This document shows positions 43,919-52,613 of a stretch of DNA of 64,000 nt, one piece after another. How positions within the stretch are numbered: position 1 is the stretch's first letter; the number at the start of each line of letters is the position of its first letter. Origin of the DNA: Oscillospiraceae bacterium (lineage in GTDB: Bacteria > Bacillota > Clostridia > Oscillospirales > Acutalibacteraceae). The stretch is from the NCBI GenBank assembly GCA_003514385.1, contig DOQR01000004.1, positions 111,239 to 175,238 of the forward strand, given 5' to 3'. The position numbers were made by a program, and so were the translations under genes. A model generated the notes under the pieces. The model made no database searches. It was not told where the DNA came from and was given only the letters and a program-made list of their open reading frames with translations.

Positions 43919-43960
43919 AAAAAATCCCCCTCATACCGTTTGTTAAAAAAGTATGAGGGG
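43919..43960 (-). terminator. Hairpin between yajC and the membrane protein, overlapping its ribosome binding site
   Basis: CCCCTCATAC (43927-43936) and GTATGAGGGG (43951-43960) form a perfect 10 bp stem with a 14-nt loop. On the minus strand GATTTTTT and then the next ATG follow, so the GAGGGGG arm is also the Shine-Dalgarno. Confidence 0.7.
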
Positions 43961-43980
43961 AAGTCTGATTTTATGTCAGA

Positions 43981-44445
43981 TTACTCAGCATCCGCATCCT
44001 TGTTCTTCTTGCTCTTCTTGCGGCTTGCCTTGCTCTTTGCCTTGGCCTCTTCCATCTTTGCAGCCTTCTCAGCTTCCTGAGCTTCCTTCGCGGCAGCTCT
44101 CTCGGCCTCGAGCTTCTCGTTAGCGGTGTTGTTGGTGCTGATAGCCCATCTCATAATCTTGATTCTGTTTCTTTCAGCGCCGGTCTCGATGATAAGAGAA
44201 TCATCCTTAACAGTAACGACGCGTCCGACGATACCGCCGATAGTGGTGATCTCATCGCCGACCTCGATGCTGTCGCGCATCTGCTGCTCTTCCTTCTGCT
44301 TTTTCTTCTGAGGACGGATCATGACAAAATACATGACCGCGAACAGAAGAACCATCATAACGATAAGAGAAATCTGGCTCTTGCCGGAAGCCGCAGTGCT
44401 TGAAGCTGCGCCGCTGGTAAGATTTAAAAACTGTACAAAATTCAT
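43981..44445 (-). CDS. yajC: Preprotein translocase subunit YajC
   Basis: 154 residues. One membrane helix (about 25-44, SLIVMMVLLFAVMYFVMI) is followed by the family signature RPQKKKQKEEQQM and the domain DSIEVGDEITTIGGIVGRVVTV. The C-terminal third is a long Ala/Glu/Lys coiled-coil tail (about 105-154), longer than in most YajC. It associates with SecDF and YidC at the membrane; secDF is not in the window. It has a promoter at 44473-44501. Confidence 0.93.
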   Translation of the reverse strand: MNFVQFLNLTSGAASSTAASGKSQISLIVMMVLLFAVMYFVMIRPQKKKQKEEQQMRDSIEVGDEITTIGGIVGRVVTVKDDSLIIETGAERNRIKIMRWAISTNNTANEKLEAERAAAKEAQEAEKAAKMEEAKAKSKASRKKSKKNKDADAE

Positions 44446-44472
44446 AATGAACCTCCAAATGATAATAGAATA

Positions 44473-44501
44473 ATTATAACTGCTGTTTCATATTTATGCA
44501 A
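44473..44501 (-). promoter_or_regulatory. Promoter of yajC
   Basis: Minus strand TTGCAT (44501-44496), 17 bp, TATAAT (44478-44473). Confidence 0.65.
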
Positions 44502-44517
44502 GCATTTATTGAAATTT

Positions 44518-45096
44518 TTAGACTGATGCGAGCGAAAAAACATAATCTTTGTGCACAATGCCTGTCTCAATAAAGGATATTCCGCTGCATTCGAATCCCC
44601 TTTCGGTTATTTCGAGCGATATATCGCTGACTGTACTTACCTTTGGACTCAGCGCTTTGAAGCAGGCCTCTTTGACAGACCACAGCGTCAGCAAGCTCTG
44701 CGTATCTGTCGCGTATTCCCTCTCGGCATCGTTGACGCATATTTTGTTTATGAGCTTCGGATTGACATCACGCTTTTTCTCTATATCAACTCCGATTGGG
44801 AAACTGCTCACAGCGCAGACTGCATAGTCGCCGGAATGGCTGAGCGATATATAACATCCATCGCACAGCGGCTTTCCGTTGCCGTCGCAGGTCACCCTGA
44901 TTTCGTCCTCATCAGTACCCAAAAAATCGGCAGTCGCGCGTCTCGCGGCGAGATTCGCGGCAAGCGAGCGTTTTTTGTCATCTTCAAAGCGCATCCTGGA
45001 AACGCGCTCGTGTTTCTGCGGACAAAGAAAATTCATTTCGCGCTCGTATTGCTTGTCGGTCAAGTCGTTTATATTTACAAAAAGTGTCAGTGCCAT
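44518..45096 (-). CDS. 4'-phosphopantetheinyl transferase, Sfp-like
   Basis: 192 residues, short for the Sfp group. Conserved blocks: GKPLCDGCYISLSHSGDYAV (about 75-94), PIGVDIEKKRD (Mg2+-binding Asp/Glu, about 100-110) and WSVKEACFKAL (about 140-150). It moves phosphopantetheine from CoA to a carrier protein of a fatty-acid, polyketide or peptide synthase; no such synthase is in this window. Its ATG abuts the stop of the adaptor gene upstream (shared bases), so they are coupled. Confidence 0.88.
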   Translation of the reverse strand: MALTLFVNINDLTDKQYEREMNFLCPQKHERVSRMRFEDDKKRSLAANLAARRATADFLGTDEDEIRVTCDGNGKPLCDGCYISLSHSGDYAVCAVSSFPIGVDIEKKRDVNPKLINKICVNDAEREYATDTQSLLTLWSVKEACFKALSPKVSTVSDISLEITERGFECSGISFIETGIVHKDYVFSLASV

Positions 45097-46661
45097 TACT
45101 TTGCGTGTATCTTCTGACCGTCTTCAATATCTTCGGACGGTATCTTGACTATCTTATCCCCTACCGAGCAGCCGGAAAGTATCTGATAGTGCTCTCCGTC
45201 AAAAAGTCCCGTTGTGACTTCGGTTTTCTTAACGGTCTTTGAATCCGGATCATAGAGATAGATATACGACTTTCCATCCTCATACTGTATTGACTCGACC
45301 GGAACAAGAGTGGCGTTCTTTTGGGTTTCGAGCTTTATGGACATATCAACCGAAAGACCAATTATAATGCTCTTGTCGGGCTGTTCAATCATCGCTTTCG
45401 CCTCAACTTCGCTGCCGCCGGATGTTGAACCGAGAAGCGAAGTAATGCTTGACGAGGCAGATTCAGAGGCGGTGGGGCTTATAAAGCTGACGTAACCGCT
45501 GAACTTCTTGCCTGTTGCGCCGGTTATCTCGACCGGCTGGTCGAGTTTTATTTTATATATATCCTTGCCGCTGACACTGAAAGTCGCAGAGAGCGGATAA
45601 TATTCAACGACTATACCGCCGGGAGTTCCCGGGAAAAGCTGATTGATGATGCCGGAAAAATCCTTTGTGTCTGATGTTGCGGACGAAAGAAGCGAAGATA
45701 TATCAATACTGTCGAGCGAGACTGTTGAATTGCTTTTCGGCGTGTGATATGTCTCGCCGCTGACGATATTTATTTCCCTTACAACGCCGTCATTCTCGGC
45801 AACCCAGCCTTTTTTCAATGCGTTCACGGCCTCAACGGTGCTGTCAAGATCGTTCTTAGCGGACTCGGCAACGGAGAGATAAAGCGAAGCTAAAGTATCA
45901 CCGGACTGGAGCTTCAGTATCCCCTGCCGCGCCTTAAGCTCAACCAATTCAAGCTGCGCCGATATCAGCTGCTTTTCCTCGTCGGAAACCGAAAGGAGCT
46001 TGAGTATCGACGAAATCTGATTGTTCGCGCCGTTAATTATATTCTCGAGATGCTGGAGTATCTCCGAAACCTGAGTGCCGGAAGAGAAGAGCCTGTCAAC
46101 TATTTCTGCCGCCAATTTGCTGTCACCGAGGAGCTCGGTGAGCTGCTTTTTCAGCGAGATAGTTTCCTTTGTGTCGTCCTTCGGTTTTGCCGCATCAACC
46201 TTTTCGCTGAGTTTATCTATCTCTTGCTGTTTCTGCTCTATCTGCTTTGAGAGCGATTCGAGCTGAGCCACAGAGGCGTTCGCATTTGAAGCATATTTTC
46301 TGTACTGCGACATGGCGGCGTTATAGTTCTCTCTTTTCTGCGCCACAACGTCGCTGAGAGAGCTTGTGTCAAATGTTGCAAGCACATCGCCTTTTTTAAC
46401 GGCATCTCCGACTCTGACATTCACGCTCTTGACATAAGTGCCGTCAAGTATTTCAAACGACGCCTGATTCTCGGAGTTCACGGTACCGGAAAGTTTGAGT
46501 GTTTCAGTAATGTCGCCGGCAGTTACATCCGCCAGGGCAACCGTGGTGCGTGTCTTCTTGCTTATCACAACATAAGCGGTGACACCGAGTGCAATGATAA
46601 GTAGCGCGGCGACGATACTGATGACGATTTTTTGCTTTTTGTTGAGTATCTTCTTTGTCAT
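45096..46661 (-). CDS. HlyD/MacA-like efflux periplasmic-adaptor-type protein
   Basis: 521 residues. One N-terminal membrane anchor (about 10-32), a half lipoyl motif SENQASFEILDGTYVKSVNV then VGDAVKKGDVLATFDTS (about 60-97), a long coiled coil with a Lys/Gln-rich middle (about 105-285) and the second barrel part after VVREINIVSGETY. Together these fit membrane-fusion proteins that couple to MacB-type ABC transporters in Firmicutes. No ABC partner is adjacent, so it is an orphan adaptor here. Confidence 0.85.
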   Translation of the reverse strand: MTKKILNKKQKIVISIVAALLIIALGVTAYVVISKKTRTTVALADVTAGDITETLKLSGTVNSENQASFEILDGTYVKSVNVRVGDAVKKGDVLATFDTSSLSDVVAQKRENYNAAMSQYRKYASNANASVAQLESLSKQIEQKQQEIDKLSEKVDAAKPKDDTKETISLKKQLTELLGDSKLAAEIVDRLFSSGTQVSEILQHLENIINGANNQISSILKLLSVSDEEKQLISAQLELVELKARQGILKLQSGDTLASLYLSVAESAKNDLDSTVEAVNALKKGWVAENDGVVREINIVSGETYHTPKSNSTVSLDSIDISSLLSSATSDTKDFSGIINQLFPGTPGGIVVEYYPLSATFSVSGKDIYKIKLDQPVEITGATGKKFSGYVSFISPTASESASSSITSLLGSTSGGSEVEAKAMIEQPDKSIIIGLSVDMSIKLETQKNATLVPVESIQYEDGKSYIYLYDPDSKTVKKTEVTTGLFDGEHYQILSGCSVGDKIVKIPSEDIEDGQKIHAK

Positions 46662-46738
46662 CCCAATTCTCCATCATGTATTTTCTTATATATTACACTT
46701 ATGTTTCGGCGAGTTAAAGTACATTTTGTAAACTTTTT

Positions 46739-46779
46739 TAAAAAAGTCGGATCCATGCGGCAAACGCACGAATCCGACA
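46739..46779 (-). terminator. Terminator of the trkA-trkH operon
   Basis: On the minus strand a stem of about 14 bp (46746-46759 with 46764-46777, one mismatch) ends in ACTTTTTT. Confidence 0.8.
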
Positions 46780-46786
46780 CATTTAT

Positions 46787-48244
46787 TTAGTTGCAGCGCT
46801 TCCAAAGCGAGGGCGAAAACAAAGCGAGAACCGGGAATATCTCCAGTCTGCCGATTATCATGTCCGCGCTGAGAACAAGCTTGCTGAACCACGAGAATCC
46901 ACTGAAATTGCCCATTGGACCGACAATATCTATTCCGGGTCCGATGTTATTCATGCAGGATATAACCGCAGTTACATTGGTCGTGAAGCTAAAATCATCG
47001 ATTGAAACAAGAAGCGTGGATGCTATCATAACAATAACATATGCAACAAGATACATAGAGACATTTCTGACGAGTGCTTCATTCTGAACCTTTCCGTCTA
47101 TGCGAAGAACCTTGACGCTGCGCGGATGAACGACGCGCTGCATCTCGTTGCGAAGAGCCTTGAATAATATAAGGACTCTCGACACCTTTAAGCCGCCGCC
47201 GGTAGAGCCCGCGCACGCGCCCATGAGCATGAGCACAACGAGAATATATCGCGAAAGCTCAGGCCAAAGCGAAAAATCAGTGGTAGAAAATCCGGTTGTC
47301 GTGATAATCGACGAAACCTGGAAGAAGCTGTGATGAAAAGCGTCAAACCAGCTTGAGAACATTGAGCGAATATTTATTGCTATCACCGTAACCGAAACCA
47401 AAACGGTTATGATATAGAAACGAAGCTCCTCGTTTTTGAAAACGAGCTTGAAGTCTCTTGCAAGCAGCAGATAATAAATATTGAAGTTCACGCCGAACAG
47501 CAGCATAAACACTCCTATAACACCCTGAAGATAATAGCTGTCATATGCGCCTATGCTGGCATTCTTTATTCCGAAGCCGCCTGTTCCGGCGGTTGCAAAC
47601 GAATTAAGCAAGCTGTCAAAGAACGGCATTCCGCCTATGACAAGCAGGATAATTTCGATGACAGTCAAAACTATATAAATCAGATAGAGAATACGCGCAG
47701 TCTGACGCATTTTCGAGACGAGCTTTCCGAACGTGGGTCCCGGGCTCTCCGCCCTAAGTATATAGAGCGACTCCGCGTCGTTGTCTTTGCCCTTGGGTAC
47801 AACCGCAAGCAGGAACACAAGAACGCCCATTCCGCCGAGCCAATGCGAGAAGCTTCGCCAATAGAGCAGACCTTTTGAAAGAGCTTCGACATTCGAGAGT
47901 ATGCTCGAACCTGTCGTTGTGAATCCGGAAACGGTTTCAAAAAAGCAGTCTATAAAATTCGGGATCTCACGGCTTATAAAGAACGGCAGCGCACCGAAAA
48001 GCGATATTGCAAGCCAGGACAGAGAGACAATAGCAAAACCCTCGCGCACAAATATATTGCGCTTTTTGGGTTTTATCATATGCATCAGCTGACCGATAAC
48101 AAGGAGTGCCGCAATACTGATTCCGAAAGCAAGAACGCATTTGAACTCGTTATGATACAGCGACACAAGCAGAGCCGGGATCATAAAAAGTCCTTCAATT
48201 CGCAGAATATTGCCTATATAATTTGCAATAAGTTTATAGTTCAT
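46787..48244 (-). CDS. trkH: Trk/Ktr potassium transporter membrane subunit
   Basis: 485 residues from the ATG at 48244 (GGGAG 8 bp upstream); an upstream in-frame ATG at 48274 lies inside trkA. All four pore loops with the filter Gly are present: FTTTGSSIL, TAGTGGFGIK, ITTTGFSTTD and CAGSTGGGLKVSR-like. It is the K+-conducting subunit, gated by the RCK protein TrkA encoded 16 bp upstream. Confidence 0.95.
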   Translation of the reverse strand: MNYKLIANYIGNILRIEGLFMIPALLVSLYHNEFKCVLAFGISIAALLVIGQLMHMIKPKKRNIFVREGFAIVSLSWLAISLFGALPFFISREIPNFIDCFFETVSGFTTTGSSILSNVEALSKGLLYWRSFSHWLGGMGVLVFLLAVVPKGKDNDAESLYILRAESPGPTFGKLVSKMRQTARILYLIYIVLTVIEIILLVIGGMPFFDSLLNSFATAGTGGFGIKNASIGAYDSYYLQGVIGVFMLLFGVNFNIYYLLLARDFKLVFKNEELRFYIITVLVSVTVIAINIRSMFSSWFDAFHHSFFQVSSIITTTGFSTTDFSLWPELSRYILVVLMLMGACAGSTGGGLKVSRVLILFKALRNEMQRVVHPRSVKVLRIDGKVQNEALVRNVSMYLVAYVIVMIASTLLVSIDDFSFTTNVTAVISCMNNIGPGIDIVGPMGNFSGFSWFSKLVLSADMIIGRLEIFPVLALFSPSLWKRCN

Positions 48245-48260
48245 TTTCGCGTCTCCCGGC

Positions 48261-49628
48261 TCAGTCCTCGGCAAAGATATCGTTAATATCCTTGAACTTG
48301 CCCTCAGCAGTGGTGATAACGATTATCGTATCCCCCGCCATTATATAATCATTACCGCTCGGGATAATAACCTTTCCCATGCGGGTTATGCAGGCAAGAA
48401 GGATATTGTCCTTGAGGTTGACTTTTTTAAGAGGTTCGCCGATGCACTTTGTGCTGTCGGTTACCGCAAACTCAAGGGCTTCAACCTTTTCGTCGACTAT
48501 CCTGTACAGAGTCTTGACCGAACCGCCGGTGGTGTTGTCCATAGCTCTGACATAGCGGATTATCTCATAGCTCGCGAGCATTTTCGGGCACACAACGCTG
48601 CCGATATCCTTATCTTTGAAAAGCTTGATATATTCGGTACGATTAATTTTTGTAATAGTCTTTGGCACTTTGCAGACATCCGCGTACATTGATATGATAA
48701 GGTTTTCCTCATCGATATTTGTCAACGAAACTACGGCATCCGTATCTTCAATACCCTCAGACGAGAGCAGATCCTGGAGCGTTCCGTCGCCGTTGATTAT
48801 AACGGCGCCCGGCAGGCGCTCCGAAAGAGCGCGGCACTTGTCGAGCTTCTGCTCGATTATCTTGACATTGACTCCGCTCTTTATAAGCTCATCGGCGAGA
48901 TAGACGGCAATCTTGCTTCCGCCGATTATCAGCACATCTCTTATCTTCTGATTGCTTATCTTGAGTGCCTTGAGCATCTTGACAAGCTCGCTGCGAGGAG
49001 CGGTAACGGTTATCTTGTCATTCGCCTGAAGCTCAAAGCTGCCGTCGGGAATGCAGACTTCGCCTCCCCTGTCAACGGCGCAAACAAGCACTTTCACGCC
49101 GCGCAGAACATCAGATAATTTTTCAAGCTTCTTGCCGACCAGCGCGCAGTCCTCTTTTAACTTGAGCTCAACTATTTCGACGCGGCCTTTGGCAAAAGTA
49201 TCGCGCTTGAGGAAGCTCGGGAACTGCAGGATACGGAATATCTCTCTTGCGGCGGTAAGCTCCGGATTGACGGTCATCGAAAGGCCGAAATCGTCGCGCA
49301 TATACTGAATCGACTGAACATAGTCCGGGTTGCTCATGCGGCAGATCGCGTGGCGGCATCCAAGCTTCTTTGCGAGGATACAGCACAACAGGTTTATCTC
49401 GTCCGCAGAGGTCGCGGCGATAAGAAGATCGCTGTTTGCAACATCTGCCTCTTCCTGCGTCTTGAGCGTGACTCCGTTTCCGTCGACAACAAGCACATCG
49501 AGCTTCTGGAGCGAATCCTCGAGCACATCAGGATTGTTATCTATGACTACGATATCATGACCCTCGGCAAGCAGCTGCTTTGCGATATTGTAACCGACCT
49601 TGCCGTCGCCGACAATAACAATTTTCAT
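48261..49628 (-). CDS. trkA: Trk potassium uptake regulatory protein TrkA
   Basis: 455 residues in two repeats, each an NAD-binding RCK-N domain and an RCK-C domain: GDGKVGYNIAKQL (about 6-18) and IIGGSKIAVYLADEL (about 232-246), with nucleotide-binding Asp in VVIDNNPD. It is cytoplasmic and binds TrkH, sensing NAD(H) or ATP/ADP. It is first of the trkA-trkH operon. Confidence 0.95.
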   Translation of the reverse strand: MKIVIVGDGKVGYNIAKQLLAEGHDIVVIDNNPDVLEDSLQKLDVLVVDGNGVTLKTQEEADVANSDLLIAATSADEINLLCCILAKKLGCRHAICRMSNPDYVQSIQYMRDDFGLSMTVNPELTAAREIFRILQFPSFLKRDTFAKGRVEIVELKLKEDCALVGKKLEKLSDVLRGVKVLVCAVDRGGEVCIPDGSFELQANDKITVTAPRSELVKMLKALKISNQKIRDVLIIGGSKIAVYLADELIKSGVNVKIIEQKLDKCRALSERLPGAVIINGDGTLQDLLSSEGIEDTDAVVSLTNIDEENLIISMYADVCKVPKTITKINRTEYIKLFKDKDIGSVVCPKMLASYEIIRYVRAMDNTTGGSVKTLYRIVDEKVEALEFAVTDSTKCIGEPLKKVNLKDNILLACITRMGKVIIPSGNDYIMAGDTIIVITTAEGKFKDINDIFAED

Positions 49629-49718
49629 TTAAAGTTCCATCCAATCAAAGTAATAGGAAAAATCCTTATCCAATATTATAGCTTTCTTTTTTGCTATAGC
49701 AATGGCAATTGTGCACAA

Positions 49719-50945
49719 TTAAGCCATAACAATTTTGTGGAAAATTTTCTTTCCCTTCTTAATTATAGCCGGGTCGGCGGCTATTTCGTCGGCAGAAAGC
49801 GAAAAATCGAGGCTCTTTACTTTTTCATCGTTGACGCTGACGCCGCCCTGCTCGATAAGTCTCCTTGCCTCGCTTTTGGATTTTGCAAGTCCCGCTTTGA
49901 CAAGAATATCTATAACGCTGATCTTTCCGTCGGAGAAGTCGTCTGCACTGAGGCTTGTGGACGGCATATCTGCGGAATCCGCTCCGCCGCCGAAGAGTGC
50001 TCTTGCGGCATCCTGCGCTTTGTTTGCCTCATCCTCGCCGTGGACGAGCTTTGTCAGCTCATATGCAAGTATCTCTTTTGCCTTGTTGAGCTGGCTGCCC
50101 TCCCACTTGTCCATCTCGTCGATCTGCTCAAGAGGCAGGAAAGTGAGCATACGGATGCACTTGAGAACATCGCTGTCCGCGACATTTCTCCAATACTGAT
50201 AGAACTCGTAGGGCGAGGTCTTCTTGGGGTCGAGCCAAACGGCGTTGCCCGCGGTTTTGCCCATCTTATGACCCTGGGAGTCGGTAAGGAGTGTTATGGT
50301 CATTGCGTGAGCATCCTTGCCGAGCTTTTTGCGTATGAGCTCGGTTCCGCCGAGCATGTTGCTCCACTGATCGTCGCCGCCGAACTGCATGTTGCAGCCG
50401 TAGTTCTTGAACAGATAGTAGAAATCGTAGCTCTGCATTATCATATAGTTGAACTCAAAGAAGCTCAGACCCTTTTCCATGCGCTGCTTATAGCACTCAG
50501 CACGAAGCATATTGTTGACGGAGAAGCAGGCGCCGACCTCGCGCAGAAGTTCGATATAATTAAGGTTGAGAAGCCAATCGGCGTTGTTCACCATCTGAGC
50601 CTTGCCCTCGCCGAAGTCGATAAAACGCTCCATCTGGCGTCTGAAGCACTCGGCGTTGTGATTGATATCCTCGCGGGTGAGCATCTTTCTCATGTCGGTG
50701 CGTCCCGAGGGGTCGCCTATCATTGTGGTGCCGCCGCCGATAAGAGCTATCGGCTTGTTGCCAGCCATCTGCAGTCTCTTCATGAGCGTAAGAGCCATGA
50801 AATGACCTGCCGTGAGGCTGTCTGCGGTGCAGTCAAAACCGATATAAAATGTGGCCTTGCCGTTGTTGACCATCTCTTTGATTTCCGGTTCGTTCGTCAC
50901 CTGCGCGATAAGTCCGCGCGCAACAAGTTCTTCATAAATTCCCAT
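49719..50945 (-). CDS. tyrS: Tyrosyl-tRNA synthetase
   Basis: 408 residues from MGIYEELVARGL (ATG at 50945, AAGGA 10 bp upstream); upstream in-frame starts at 50993, 50972 and 50963 lie in the leader. HIGH-like AGHFMALTL near 45, Tyr-site YMIMQSYDFYYLF, QFGGDDQWSNM, KMSKS-like HKMGKTAGN near 232, and a C-terminal S4 domain (SEARRLIEQGGVSVNDEKV) are present. It is controlled by the tyrosine T-box upstream. Confidence 0.97.
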   Translation of the reverse strand: MGIYEELVARGLIAQVTNEPEIKEMVNNGKATFYIGFDCTADSLTAGHFMALTLMKRLQMAGNKPIALIGGGTTMIGDPSGRTDMRKMLTREDINHNAECFRRQMERFIDFGEGKAQMVNNADWLLNLNYIELLREVGACFSVNNMLRAECYKQRMEKGLSFFEFNYMIMQSYDFYYLFKNYGCNMQFGGDDQWSNMLGGTELIRKKLGKDAHAMTITLLTDSQGHKMGKTAGNAVWLDPKKTSPYEFYQYWRNVADSDVLKCIRMLTFLPLEQIDEMDKWEGSQLNKAKEILAYELTKLVHGEDEANKAQDAARALFGGGADSADMPSTSLSADDFSDGKISVIDILVKAGLAKSKSEARRLIEQGGVSVNDEKVKSLDFSLSADEIAADPAIIKKGKKIFHKIVMA

Positions 50946-50978
50946 AGTTATTTTTCCTTTCATTTTGTTCATAAAATT

Positions 50979-51228
50979 AAAAAGCCTCCGCACGGAGAAC
51001 CGTGCAGAGGGCGAATTACCGCGGTACCACCTCTGTTCACTCCTTGCGGAGCCTCAGGAGCATTGCGCTCAGCGTATAACGCACGCCTGCGGCTCGGCCT
51101 ACTATAATTGTTCAGCCTCGCAGCTCGGAGATGTATTTCGCCGCCCTGCCGCGTCCCCTTACAGCGCCCGGAGACTCTCTTTGCCGGCATAATACAGCTA
51201 CTTCTTCCCGTCACAGCTTTTAAAATAT
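50979..51228 (-). promoter_or_regulatory. T-box riboswitch, tyrosine-specific
   Basis: Read on the minus strand: GGGAAGAAGTAG near the 5' end (AGTA box), a specifier loop with AAATACAT where UAC (51135-51133) is a Tyr codon, the T-box core GGTGGTACCGCGG (51031-51019) and a strong terminator hairpin (51012-51000 with 50995-50984) followed by TTTTTA. Uncharged tRNA-Tyr should favour the antiterminator and allow tyrS expression. Confidence 0.92.
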
Positions 51229-51234
51229 GCAGTC

Positions 51235-51263
51235 ATTATAAACCATACTTCAAAAGTTGTCAA
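51235..51263 (-). promoter_or_regulatory. Promoter of the T-box-tyrS transcript
   Basis: Minus strand perfect TTGACA (51263-51258), 17 bp, perfect TATAAT (51240-51235). Confidence 0.85.
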
Positions 51264-51307
51264 CAGTGATATGATTTGTAAATTATTTTATATGTATACT
51301 ACATTTA

Positions 51308-51336
51308 TTGCATACTTTCACAACTTGTGGTAAAAT
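51308..51336 (+). promoter_or_regulatory. Promoter of the FemAB-YfhO operon
   Basis: TTGCAT (51308-51313), 17 bp, TAAAAT (51331-51336), divergent from the tyrS promoter. Confidence 0.6.
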
Positions 51337-51382
51337 ATGTTTGTTTATCCGAAAACTAAAAGCATCAAGGAGTTAATCGCAA

Positions 51383-52600
51383 ATGGCTGAATACAACTTC
51401 AAAACAGGCGTGGATGCCGGAGAATACAGAGACTTTCTCAACGCCTCCCCTGCCTATTGCTTCACACAGCTGCCCGAATGGTCCGAGGTCAAGGACAACT
51501 GGGATCACGACATATGCATGCTCTACAAAGACGGCGCGCCCGCAGTAGGCGCACTTCTTTTGATAAGGCATCTGCCGATGGGCAAAAAGCTCATATATTC
51601 CCCGCGCGGTCCCGTCGGCGATTTCGGCGACGCAGAGGCAATGCGCGAATTCTCGACTCAGCTGAAAAAATACGCAAAGAAGATCGGCGCGATTGCCGTT
51701 AAGGCAGACCCGTTCGTAATAAGAGAAAACTACGATGGACAGAATGCCGCCGATTTCGGCAACTCATTCGACGAGACTATAAGCGTCATGCAGGAGTGCG
51801 GATTTGTTCACAGAGGCTTGAGCACCGACATAAATGCATATTTTCAGCCGAGATTCAACATGGCTATCCCGCTCTTCAACGAAAACGGACCTATCGACAG
51901 CGCAGGATTTTTGAAAGCCGTTCCGAAAAAGACCCGCTATTATATGGGCTCGTTTCATAATTCCAAGGGCATTGAATTCATAAAAGCCGACCCTGACGAC
52001 GATCTTTCGGAGTTTGTCCGCCTGCTCGGCCAGACCGAAAAGCGCCAGGGTATCTCTCTGAGAAACGAGGAATATTTCAAAAAGATACGCCATGCGTTCG
52101 GCGACAGGGCGGTCATATATTATGCGCGCATGCACCTTGACAGATATGTTGAATATCTCGAGGGTCTGATTGCAAAGAAGCAGAACATTCCCGAAAACAC
52201 GCGCAAGCTCGATGAGGCAAAGGCTCTTATCGAAAAAAAGGGAAACACAGTGAATCTTGCCGCAAGCCTTGTTATCATGCCTGATCCGCAGGCGAAGCTC
52301 AAAATTGCCGAGTATCTCTATGCCGGCTCCGATCTCTCTGTGCTCTCGACCCTCTGTGCATCGGTTGGGCTTATATATGCGGGAGTCTGCGATTCCATAG
52401 ATGCCGGCTGTGACTATTTCAACCTCGGCGGAGTTGACGGAAGCTTTGAAGACCATCTTTCAAAGTTCAAGATAAAGTTCGTACCCCATATATTTGAATA
52501 TGTCGGCGAATTTGATATGCCGGTTGACAAAATTATGTATCTCGGGTTTGAAAAGCTTCTGCCCATGGCAAAGAAGGCAATCAAAAAGATAAAAAAATAA
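51383..52600 (+). CDS. FemAB-family peptidoglycan bridge aminoacyltransferase
   Basis: 405 residues. The two GNAT-like halves of Fem proteins are seen: YCFTQLPEWSEVK, KLIYSPRGPVGDF (about 73-85), VPKKTRYYMGSFHNSKGI (about 178-195), the coiled-coil arm (about 255-290) and CDYFNLGGVDGSFEDHLSKF near the end. It adds an amino acid from tRNA to lipid II for peptidoglycan cross-bridges or mesh modification. Which amino acid is unknown. AAGGAG precedes the ATG. YfhO follows at 13 bp. Confidence 0.92.
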   Translation: MAEYNFKTGVDAGEYRDFLNASPAYCFTQLPEWSEVKDNWDHDICMLYKDGAPAVGALLLIRHLPMGKKLIYSPRGPVGDFGDAEAMREFSTQLKKYAKKIGAIAVKADPFVIRENYDGQNAADFGNSFDETISVMQECGFVHRGLSTDINAYFQPRFNMAIPLFNENGPIDSAGFLKAVPKKTRYYMGSFHNSKGIEFIKADPDDDLSEFVRLLGQTEKRQGISLRNEEYFKKIRHAFGDRAVIYYARMHLDRYVEYLEGLIAKKQNIPENTRKLDEAKALIEKKGNTVNLAASLVIMPDPQAKLKIAEYLYAGSDLSVLSTLCASVGLIYAGVCDSIDAGCDYFNLGGVDGSFEDHLSKFKIKFVPHIFEYVGEFDMPVDKIMYLGFEKLLPMAKKAIKKIKK

Positions 52601-52613
52601 GGCAGGTAAAGAA

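Noticed and set aside
49350..51107. Long open frame of 585 codons on the plus strand
   Set aside because: It is antisense to the start of trkA and all of tyrS, continues through the T-box leader, has no family motif and no ribosome binding site; it reflects codon bias of the real genes.
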